Source of the DNA: Antennarius striatus
Taxonomy: Eukaryota > Chordata > Actinopteri > Lophiiformes > Antennariidae
Direction of reading: 5' to 3'
Length of the DNA stretch: 64,000 nucleotides
Assembly (NCBI RefSeq): GCF_040054535.1
Contig: NC_090788.1
Span: 20,580,501 to 20,644,500, forward strand
Shown: piece by piece, positions 47,532-64,000 of the stretch
Layout: every line of letters begins with the position of its first letter
Numbering within the stretch: the first letter of the stretch is position 1
Notes under the pieces: generated by a model
Seen by the model: only the letters and a program-made list of their open reading frames with translations
Database searches by the model: none
Told to the model about the DNA's origin: nothing
Translations under genes and position numbers: made by a program

Positions 47532-50500
47532 TTAAATCTCCGATTTGTTCTCTTGTAGGGGAGAGTCGCTTCTTCCTCCATTTATTATCAGTTTCCTCCT
47601 TTTTGGTCCAGAGCATAACCTGCAAAGTAAACCCATAAAAAAATATAGAATACAAGAAACAGATACCACAGAAACAATTAATTTCTTTCAGTTTGCTCTG
47701 CCCAGTGAAAACTAGTCATCTTTCTATCATGATATATTATGTTTCTGAAGATATTCACAGCAAAACATGCAGGCAGAAAAACAGAATAGGATATCGATAG
47801 AATACAGAATCCAAAGAATTTTTTTTTTCCTGTGATGTTCTTTCAAGGATGTGTTCATATAACTGAGGTAGCAACATCATCTTGTTGAATTCAGTGCTGA
47901 TGATTATGAAAAATACTGTAATCTGAATTAAATGGACCTACGGCTGACAATCTTGCATCTGCTCCACAGTTTCAGGAAGATCTCTATTGAGGGTCTCTGG
48001 AAGGAAGTAGTTCACCACGGAAGAGGCGAGTGTGATACTTCCCATGACGACATAAGGCAGAACCTTATTATAAGTCCCTAGAAATAAAGGAAACAAATTC
48101 TACTTTGGAAATTCAAACACTCACAATATTCATCTATGTATCAATGAGGATTTTTCTTTTAGAGAATATATTTATACACAGGTAATATGCACTGAATAAC
48201 CAATGTCCTTTACATTATCTACCTAAATAGATGACATAAGGAGCTGTGATACTGCCAATACGTGCAGCAGATGAGCACATTCCCATGCCAACGTTCCTCA
48301 GCACAGTGGGGTAAATCTCAGCAGTGTAGACGTAGACGACACCGAAAGCCATGGTGAAGCCAAACTTCCCGGTCATTTCCAGTGCAAGAGCCACATAGTG
48401 GAGCGCTGAGGAGGAAAAATAGAAGCTATTTGGATTAAGTTATGAAAGGACTTCAGTGCTGGTGAAGAAAAATGAAGCAGTCATGGAGAAGAAAATATTA
48501 TTACTAGTGAAAAAAATCATTATGTATAATTTTGATCAAATGCAATCAGAATTTCCTAACCAAATTTATTCCCAAAATACAGCACAACATACTGTACATA
48601 TTTATTTAAATGTAAATGAAATGCACTTGATGTGGTCACGTTGTAGTTTAAATAACAGGACTTACTTTTAGGGATGAACTGGATGAGAGGAAGAACCCCC
48701 CCTCCAATGATCAGGAACACAGTCAGTAATACCCTTCTTGGGCATTTCTTTAGCAGCCAAGTTGAAATAATATAAGCAGGGACCTCAGAAATAGCTGACA
48801 GAAAACAGTTCATGAAGGGGTTGCCGCTAAGGTTGGAGGTGTTCAGGGACAATCCAAAATACCCAATGTTAATAGCCATCCTAAAAAAATAAAACCAAAT
48901 TTAGATAAAAGGAGCATTTTTGTCATTGTGACATATTTTTTTGCGCTAGTTTGTTCTAGTGAGTCAATTTGTTCTTTCATACACACAAGAAGACACTCAC
49001 CATAAAAGCAGACACATCAGTGTGATGCATCTGATGTTGTTGGATTTCATGATATCAACCATTGTATATTTCCTATTTGGAGAGATTGCCTGTGGGGTAA
49101 AACCAAGACTGATTTCATGTGGAGACTCAGCCCAGAATTCCAAACAGAAACGTTTCAGTTTAGCCAGAAAATATTTGATGCAGGTGTGAAAGGGTTTTGG
49201 AAACAAAATCCTATTCATCTCTATAATTATGGTCATACAAAAACCAAACCTTACCAAAGATCCTGTGAAAATGATGGGTGGGGCGGTGACTTTATTTTTC
49301 CTTGCAGCATGTCTCACTATGATCTCGGCCTCCTCCACCCGTCCCTGAGTGACGAGCCAGCGAGGAGACTCTGGTATGAACCTACACAATCACATTGGGT
49401 TAACCATAACAAAATAAGTGTGTATCGTCACACCCACTAGGTCATGAGTGCGTCTGGGAAAGATGAATATAGTCATGCACAAAATACAACTTGAAAAGTG
49501 ATTTCATGTCAACATACCACCACAATGGGATGTAGACCACAGAGGTCATGGACAGAACGGCAAGAAAAGTCCTCCATTCTCTGATGAAATATGCAATCCA
49601 GGGTAGTGTCATGTACCCGATGCAGTAGTAGAGAAAAGCTCCGAGAGTTGCAAAGATCACTCGCATAGTTTTACTTAACAACTCTGTTCCTATTCAAGAT
49701 AAAGTTATATACATGTGTTTAGTGATAAGTATCTGACCAAAAATGATAAACTAGACTTAAAAAGCCAAATTAAAATTATAAAAAGTCTTAAAAACATAGA
49801 ATGAGGTTTGGTTACCTAGTACAAATGCAGAAATGTACATAGAAATTTGGGAAGCTCCAACAAAGAGGTACATGATGCAGAACATCTTCCATGATTGAGA
49901 GAATGACTGAAGCAGAACGGAGACACACTGGGCCGCCAGAGAGAAGAAAACAGCCTTCTTCCTCCCAAACCTGAGTGGAAAACAATCACAAACCAGTGAC
50001 TGACTGTTTCAGGAAAGCCTGCACTGAATGATAAGAGCTCATCAAGCAACATCTACAGATCTGCACCAGCAGAGAAGAAGCAAATATTGAATGTTTGTTC
50101 AGGTATCATGGGTTTAATTCTTTTTAATTTGTTTAAATCATTTATTCAAAATCAAGTTGAGAGGCAGCACTGTAAAGCAGTTTCACTTGAGATCCAATGT
50201 GGTGACTTTTGTCTTCTGATCAAGTGACTTTTTGTAATCCAACATATTTTCATAGTTTTCAAAGTGCAGTTTCTTCAAGTTTTGCTCATGATAAGTTATG
50301 GAAGCAAAACTGACTGAACACTGGTGGCACTGATCAGCTCTGTGCAAAGAAAAACGTGAAGTATTAGAAAGAAAAACAGCAGGAAAAATAGAAGTAGATT
50401 AAAAATAGACCAATATAAATAGACATTTTACAAATATACCAAAAAAAGTTATATATTTACACAAATATATTATATATACGTATATATACAGACAATATAC

Positions 50501-51857
50501 TATCACTCCCATCTTTAAAATCATGTGACACGTGATTAAAAAGCTGTAACATGATCCTGCATTCCCAACCATCAACCAGAGGGTTTTCACAGCTGTAAAG
50601 ATGTGAGCAGTTGAACACACACCATCTCCACACTGCTGTGCAGACCCCTGCTCAGCTATGATCCAGCTACACAACAAAGACACACAACAGACATGTCTGT
50701 CGGCGCTAACCCACCAAGTACTCTTAACTCTAAAAAATTTTTTAATGTCACAGGAATTAGTGATAAAATAGTCCCCACTGAATGTCCTGCGTCTTTGAAC
50801 AAGCTAACTTGAGTTTTATCCATGGGCAAGACGCACAAAAACAAACAAAAAAAGCAAGAGATATAGCTGAATTATAAAAACAACTGTGAGGAGAATTTGA
50901 ATTTCAAATTTCATTAGTTGAGCAAAACTACCAGATGATAATCTTGAGCATATATATCATCATCCATCATTATGTTACACAGATATGGGCAATCTGTTTT
51001 TTACTACTCTCTTGGTTTAATTTTGTTTCATTCTAGAACATTTATCGGAAACAGAAAGGATTGACTGTTTAAGAAACAATTCCTGTCAAAGTAGTGGGTA
51101 AACCAGAAAGTAAAGATTCTTCAGCTTCAACAGCAGATGGAGCCAAGAGCTTATCTGTCCTGTGCTCCGATTACATTCACTACAGAAAACTCCTCATTAG
51201 GTTGATCAATTTCTACATTTAAAAGCAAACATTGAACAACATTCAGCAAAGACTGACATACCTGTCGGAAAACTGGCCGGAGATGAGGGAACCAAAGAGA
51301 TACCCCACGAAGAGAGTTGAGGAAGCAAAGGGAACTTTCCACTGGTTATCGCAAACAAGATCCCACTATATATATATATACATATATGAAAAAGGGGGTA
51401 TTATGCACATTAAAATAGACATTACAAAACCTTTTGAATTCAAATTTTCATAACCATTCATACTAACCTCTGTGACAATGTTGGACTGGTAGATCTCTTT
51501 ACTGTAGTTCCATCCATCTAGACAGCGTTCCTGCTCCAGGCTGGTGAGGTTGACATCCCGACCGGGGACGTATCCTGCTGCAGAGAGATTTCTCACCACA
51601 TCCAGTCTATATCTGCTGCACTTGCTCTGCACCTCCTCACCGTTCACTCGTGTGATGGGAATTATGGCATTTCTCCAGTCCTCAGTTAAGTTAGAGTCTG
51701 GGATAAGACAGTGGTGCTTTGGCACTGCCCCAACAAAGACCATGTAAAGTCCATTGAATCCAGTTGACACAAAAACTGTGTTAAGGAGGAAAAAAGTGGT
51801 CCAGAAATAGGGACCTGTCTGTCCTAAAAATGCAGTTTCTTCATCATAGTCTCCCAT
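47532..51857 (-). CDS. Second OCTN-like transporter (SLC22A4/5 family), complete, 10 exons, 552 aa
   Basis: Plasma-membrane MFS carrier related to OCTN1/OCTN2; substrate not predictable from sequence. Exons in gene order: 51857-51468, 51365-51262, 49970-49816, 49689-49518, 49381-49255, 49089-49001, 48880-48666, 48405-48223, 48077-47942, 47619-47532. Lengths are 390/104/155/172/127/89/215/183/136/88 nt, total 1659 with stop TAA, frame intact, all GT-AG. It starts [17 protein letters not shown], close to the MRDYDEV.AFLGEWGPF start of mammalian OCTNs. The extracellular loop carries several N-glycosylation sequons. MFS motif GQFSDRFGRK is at 160-169, GTELLSKT at 217-224 and PESPRW at 277-282. 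Exon 6, which encodes the TM6-TM7 cytoplasmic loop, is 12 nt shorter than in the 562-aa neighbour. The tail ends NKSEI with no PDZ ligand. The exon 2 acceptor is preceded by a (TA)n run. It lies in tandem downstream of an RTE insertion and head-to-head with the third OCTN gene. Confidence 0.95.
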
Positions 51858-51869
51858 TTTTGTAGAAAA

Positions 51870-54800
51870 ACAAAAGATCTTGAAGAAGAAGAAAGAAAAA
51901 TCCAGTGAAATCTTTGACTGTGAAATATGGGTTCCCTTTTCAAGTCCTCAGAGTTTTAGGGTTGAGCTCTCTGTGGGACAGATTGAACTGGTCCCTTGGT
52001 GGGATGGAGTCACAGTGGAAAAAGTTCAGTTTTAATTCCAGAGAAAGAATTCAATCTCCTTTTGTTTTCTTAGAAGTTTCTTACAGCTAGATTCATCATG
52101 TCTGAGTATATTAAGAGACAGAGAAGTAACTTAACTGATATCAGCAATTGAGAGATCTATAAGTGACATAATTTACTCAAAGAAAATTACATAAAGCTTG
52201 AGAGTGAACAATCTATACACCCACCCCCTCACCACTGTGGTCAAAGTGTGGTCTAAAGCACATTCCACACTATTAAATACCCCCAAAGACCTTCACGTGC
52301 ATGTACTCTAAATGTTGCTAAGAAGCACTCTAAATCATTGGAATATTTATGAGCCACAGTGTACAAGCAAGATGTCATTACACTTTATGTAGTTCTTGAA
52401 TTGTATTAGGATAATCTGTGAGCCTGGCTTCACATTTACACTGTGGGATAAATGTCCTCATTATACGCCTGTAGTTACTGTTGGAATTTAGCCAACGAAA
52501 ATTACCGAAATACACTTTTGATGAATTTATTTTGTCACTTCAGTTACATTTGAATGCAACACTATACAGTAATATTATACTTTGGTGTTTCTACTTTTCT
52601 AAATCTTTTATTATAACCATTTGTGTATGGTACCATTAACATTAAGAATGACCATATTTACAGTATATCTTGGGACAAAACTGGGACATGCAAAAGTGTG
52701 TCCATAGGTCATGCACTATCAGTATCCTTTAATCACTACTTTCTTTTCAGCAAAACCATCATTGATGTTTACAATGTGGGTAAAGGTGGTCGATGCATCA
52801 TCGGGTCAGGGGTCTTATCTTTGGGGACACCAAATAAATTACAGTAACATTCCATCATTAAGTTCTACAATTAATAACTCAGATTACTAATAATTGATCA
52901 GTTGGCGCAGAGTCTGCACAGAACGGAACAACGTGTGCTTGTGTAGAGCTGATGTGTTTGTGCAACTACATGACCAAAGAGTGGTAGATAATTAGCAGCT
53001 AAATATTCACAACAGAATTAAGACTTTGAGCCTTTGATTTATTTGTATACGGATAAGATAAGCTGTTTGGTAGATTATCCTTCTGTTTAAATGTGGAACT
53101 GACTCATTGCAAACACAATTTCACTTTAAAAGGTCTGGTGATATGTTTTAAATTGCAGAAAACATCAAGAAAAGTGAGTTTTCACGTAAAATAAAATTAA
53201 TTAAAATGCACTTATACATAAATGTCGGCTGGAACACTGCTGACCAGTTGGGATTAAGGCTCACATACAATAAATGATTAACAAATGATTAACAAACCTG
53301 TTCAATAAATTAAAAAAAAAAAAAGATTTTAACCACAGCAGATGTGTGATAATAAAGTCTTGTGAGGATGTTCTCCTGCGAAAAAATAGCCGTCCATGCT
53401 GAGTAAATCCTCCTTAGTTCAGTCCTATTAGTCAAGAGAAGCTGATGATCAGTCGATGAAAAGTTGACTTATAGATAGAGGAATGAATTGATATTAATAA
53501 AATAATACTGTCTTTGTTTTTCTGTCAGACAGATGTCACGGTTCGGTGTTGATCTACTGTGCTGGGGCATAGCAGGAGGTGGGGCTGAATTTACGGGCGG
53601 AGCCTGGTCTCCACACCTGTCACTTGTCTCCACACCTGGATCAGATTGATAAATCTGAGGCTTTATCAGCCGGATTATTCTTTTTTTCCTTGCCAGGTTG
53701 TTTTTGCTTTGCTTGTGTTGCCTTGATTTTCTTTTGATTAAAGTATGGATGATTGTCTCCTGGTTCCCATTCCTGCTCGTCGTGACGACAGGAGGAAAGG
53801 GGCTTCAGTGAGCGTCCGATTCTGTTTATCAGTTTAACATTTGCCTCCCAGGGGCAGCAACTGTTCATCCTTGGGCCTGACTGAAGGACCTGGGGAGATG
53901 TTCGACCCTCCATCCACCATGCTTTTTCATAGTTATGCTATCAAGCCAATAACAAGCAAAGAGTTGATTAACTCCACCGAGGAGATCATGTGTGAAGGAT
54001 TTGAAACACGTAAACAACAACGAATCACATGACCCAAATGCAGATTACTCAAGTGGATTCTGGGATGCCTGAAGATATCACCATTTCAATGAAACTGAAA
54101 ATGATAAAGAGATCATAAAACAGTCAAGAAAAGCAAACAGAATCCACAGGAGGACGCAGAAACTAAAATCACTGGAAGTGGCAGTCAAAGCAAAGAGTTA
54201 AGACAACTTACAAAGTACAGTAGGTGTCTGGAGTCATGGCACACAAGGAATAAGTGAATGGTGAGGTGGTAAATAAAGGAGAGGACTCACCTCCTAGGAA
54301 GGTTGGTAAATTATAAGTAAAAGCATGATGATGTTAATGGAAGGAGAAGCAGAACAAAGATGGGAAATGTAAAGAGTGTTGTTTAATTGCACGGTGGGGC
54401 TCAAGGTGTTGGGTTTGGTAGAATCAGAATCAGAATTACTATTTATGCATCCGCATAAAAGAATGGATTCAGAAATTTTCTTCCACTTTTTTGAGAATTG
54501 CAAGATTGGGCTACTTTGAGGTAGACATGTTGATGCCATTGAAGTCTATTGTTGTAATGGGTTGAACTTGGACCCTGTTTGGCTTCATTACTTTTTGACT
54601 TTTGTAGGTAGCTGTATTACATTTAAACATATCTTTAATTGGTTATTATGTTCATACGACAAGATTTATAACTTTTATTGCCGTCTTTTGTGGGAACAGC
54701 AACCTTATTTCATTTATGATGCCTTCATTCGCCATTTCATTTCAAGAACAACAACTTATTATCACCGCTAGAATAATCAGCGATGACTTTAAAAAAATAA

Positions 54801-56330
54801 TTTGATTTGATGTGAGTCACCTGAGCCACACTTAAGTTACTCAGTTACAAGTTCCTCCTCGTTTTGCACCACCCACTGTCTGCTCATGATGACCCTGTAC
54901 ACACCACAGAACCTTTATTAACCCTTTACTCTGCAGCGCTGCTTCATATAATCTCACAGTAAATGTATGACTTTCAGTTTGCATGTCTGGAGAGGAAATA
55001 AGGAAACACTGACAGAAATAATAAAATTCCAGATAGAGTGCTTTACATTCAAACCTTGTGCTAAAGACTTTTTGCCCTAGTTCTCATTCCAGAGATAAAG
55101 GCCTCTGCAGGTAAACATTATGGCAATCTTAAAATCACTAAAATGAACTGTACTGTGATTGGTGCATTTTCTTAGAACACTAAATCAAGTCAGTTCAGTT
55201 CACACAGTTCACTTTCCCCGGTTTTCACTTTTACCTTGCACTAAAGTAGGTTCTGTAAGTCCAAACATATTTATGGATGCAACTCAACTTTAATCATTGA
55301 TGGTCAGATTTCAGATCGCTGCGTAAGGTGGGTTCCTTTCACTTTTTCTGGAATATTTTGTAAGGAAAGACAGCATATCTGTTAGAAAGAAGGAAAAGTA
55401 GAATGACAAAAGAGCCTAAATAAGAATGAGAGAAGAAAGGAGTTGAGCTAGAAAATATAAAGAATGAAGGAGAATAATGATGAAACCAGCAAAGATAGCA
55501 GTGTGGAGTTAGACACAAGCACTATGTACAGAGTATTATTTTTAAAGATTTTAAAATTCACCACAACAGCTGACAAAGTAAAGCTCCTGATAAATGTGCG
55601 TGGCTATCGAGGTCTTTATTTAACAAAAAAACAAAACAAAACAGTACTGGCATTGTCTGATAAATTGATTTTACTAGAATTTTGGATTCCTTGTGTTGGG
55701 ATTTAACTTATTTTCCATTATTTTAATTTAAAACCTGTAAAAATTTTATTAGTGTGTGTAACAAAGCCTTCGTGATGTTATAAAAATAATTTGTAGGATT
55801 TACTGACAGTCATCAAACCTACACCACTTAAGAATTCAAGAAAAATACTTGCCATTAAAAGTTAGATGTTTATTCTATCTGTTGTATTGAGGTCTTTTGA
55901 CTTAGTAGAGATTTAATGTGTGTCAAATATATGTGTAAACCAGGAAAATGGGTTAACATAATTGAGCTGCAACAAGTCTTCGTCGTAGTAGTAGGAATGA
56001 TCAGAAGATAACTATCGTTTTCTGGAGAATTATAGTTACAGTTACAAGAAAGTTACATTATAGTTACAAGAAAGTTACATTTTTAGGCAACGAATCAAGG
56101 TCACAGAAGATATCATATACGGTTTCTCACCCAATAAGGCAATTTGAAAAGATGGTCATAACTGAAACCTCGTCAAGGAAATTAATTGGAGGAATTCAGT
56201 AATCCCTCATTACTCGCGGTTAAAGTGTTCCAGGACCACCCTCGAAAAACTAAAATTACCTATGGGAGTGAGTGAGAAATTCACCATGGGCTCAAGTAAT
56301 TGATCCAGGTGAGGAACAAAATAGCATTTC
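51870..56330. other. Divergent intergenic region between two head-to-head OCTN-like genes
   Basis: About 5.2 kb separate the two start codons. Apart from the repeat copy at 53533 and the MITE at 56344 I see only AT-rich unique sequence. No exon is supported. Confidence 0.5.
53533..53672 (+). repeat. Dispersed repeat copy (GTGTCACGGTTC family), opposite strand
   Basis: Begins ATGTCACGGTTCGGTGTTGA and shares GGTGGGGCTGAA, GTCTCCACACCTG and an ATCTGAGGCTTTATC end with 42091-42228. The class (DNA transposon or other) is not clear. Confidence 0.6.
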
Positions 56331-56343
56331 TTGCCTTCTAGGT

Positions 56344-56793
56344 CATATGTGTCAAACTCAAGGCCCGGGGGCCAAATGTGGCCCACCACATCATTCTATG
56401 TGGCACACGAGAGCATAAAAGAAAAATAAATAGATAAAAAAAGTGTACTTTAACCAAAACTATATTTCCCACAATGCAGTCATTCAGCCCATTTTGACTG
56501 ACAAAAACGTTAAGTTAATGTCCTAACTTGTGTTTGATGTTATGTTTTTTTTATTCTTTTGAATAGTTTGATCTTTGATTGATGGAGTTCTGTGGGTTCA
56601 ATAACCTGACAAATTAAAAGAATTTATTGTAACAGAGAAACACATTTTTTTTGTGTAACTGTGATGTTTGTAACTTGAATAAGTAATAAATTCAGTGATT
56701 TAACATTAAGGAGTAGTTACATTTACAACCTGCCCTTTGAGGACCGCCGTGATGTTGATGTGACCCTCGGTGAATATGAGTTTGACACACCCA
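56344..56793 (+). mobile_element. Non-autonomous hAT-type MITE (450 bp) with 8-bp target duplication
   Basis: Same family and orientation as the copy at 30642. It starts CATATGTGTCAAACTC, and its right end carries the inverted GTGTGTCAAACTC. A perfect 8-bp duplication TTCTAGGT lies at 56336-56343 and 56794-56801. It lies about 40 bp upstream of the candidate CCAAT boxes of the third OCTN-like gene. Confidence 0.9.
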
Positions 56794-56833
56794 TTCTAGG
56801 TGAACAAGGAAGTTTGAGACTATCTGACTCGTG

Positions 56834-56880
56834 ATTGGTCCGAAGCAGTCACATTTTTTTCTCTGACCTTCTCTGATTGG
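56834..56880 (+). promoter_or_regulatory. Inverted CCAAT boxes upstream of the third OCTN-like gene
   Basis: Two ATTGG motifs (inverted CCAAT) lie at 56834-56838 and 56876-56880, 42 bp apart and about 160-210 bp upstream of the ATG. They fit an NF-Y-type proximal promoter feeding the GC-rich exon 1. No TATA box is seen. Function is inferred. Confidence 0.35.
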
Positions 56881-57040
56881 CTAGAGGAAGTCACTCAGTT
56901 AGGCTACTTCATACAGAGACGTGTGGGCGCCATTTTTAAAGCCAGCGGAAGTTCCCATATATGGCTGCTTGTCCGATAACGTTGAGCCCCTGGTTTGTGG
57001 TTCTGATTGTTTCTCATTTAGCGATCAGAGACCCGACAAG

Positions 57041-63562
<6,522 letters not shown>

Positions 63563-64000
63563 GTAAGGATGCTCTTCTGCACACACATTATTCAAATGTT
63601 TCTCATGACTCTGGGCTGCATGCAGGCAAAGCTACAAATACCTGACTGCAGCTCACTGTCTACCTTTTTACTGAGGATGGAGGAACATACTGTACCAATC
63701 TCTATATCAATTCAGTAAGCTGTATTATCTGTTTCCATAAATAGAATCAATGATTAATCATTAAATCATTAAGTGGATTAAGTTATGAGTTTGCTGAATT
63801 ATTTTTTCTGTCAGAAGTTGCAATATTGTTTCAGAGAAAAATGAATGTGATGTCCTCATAGTGGATAATCCTCAATCAGCTATAAATATATTCAAGTATT
63901 TTGCTATCTTTATCAGATACTCATTGTACTCATAAAGTGCTGAAGATACTATTGCAGGATAAACTTAATTCGCTGATATAAAAGAGATTGCCTTTTGAGG
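63563..64000 (+). other. Start of intron 8 of the third OCTN-like gene
   Basis: Follows the donor GTAAGG at 63563. I looked for exon 9 (paralogue pattern: acceptor, a glycine split codon, then LPY..MGS) and it is not present before the window ends. Confidence 0.7.

Overview
This window is nuclear DNA from a ray-finned fish, most likely a percomorph-type teleost. The evidence is AT-rich non-coding sequence, dense (CA)n/(TG)n microsatellites, fish-type RTE and L2-like LINEs, hAT-type MITEs, and genes with many short GT-AG introns. I cannot name the species. Most long open frames are artefacts of dinucleotide repeats or shadows of LINE ORFs. The real genes are split into exons, which I assembled by hand from splice sites, phase and protein homology.

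Layout: (1) 1-15.9 kb is gene-poor. It holds a degenerate RTE LINE relic (about 2.2-2.6 kb), a 5'-truncated RTE copy (4.8-5.9 kb), a CpG-rich patch (7.7-9.0 kb) with one probable signal-peptide exon on the minus strand, GATA and GAT microsatellites, a perfect 26-bp inverted repeat, and a 63-bp higher-order minisatellite. (2) 16.0-20.0 kb is a complete irf1 gene on the plus strand (nine coding exons, 290 aa, poly(A) signal). (3) 20-31.6 kb is intergenic and full of repeats. (4) 31.7-40.9 kb is a complete OCTN-type carrier gene (SLC22A4/5-like, 10 exons, 562 aa) on the minus strand. (5) 42.5-47.0 kb is an almost full-length RTE LINE with a 15-bp target-site duplication next to an old L2-like LINE. 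(6) 47.4-51.9 kb is a second complete OCTN-like gene on the minus strand (10 exons, 552 aa). (7) 57.0 kb to the window end is a third OCTN-like gene on the plus strand; exons 1-8 lie in the window and the last exons run off the edge.

The irf1 / SLC22A4-SLC22A5 neighbourhood is the known vertebrate block (human 5q31). The tail-to-tail order of irf1 and the nearest OCTN gene also matches. The locus therefore pairs an interferon-response transcription factor with a local cluster of plasma-membrane organic-cation/carnitine-type carriers that expanded by duplication. Exon lengths are almost identical in the three carriers, and only exon 6 varies.

I found no previously undescribed biological system. 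The observations most worth a second look are two RTE copies that share the same two reading-frame breaks, microsatellites that run up to the exon-2 splice acceptors of two OCTN paralogues, loss of the mammalian OCTN PDZ-ligand tail and of a nucleotide-binding-like motif, an orphan signal-peptide exon, and a hAT MITE family with verifiable 8-bp target duplications.
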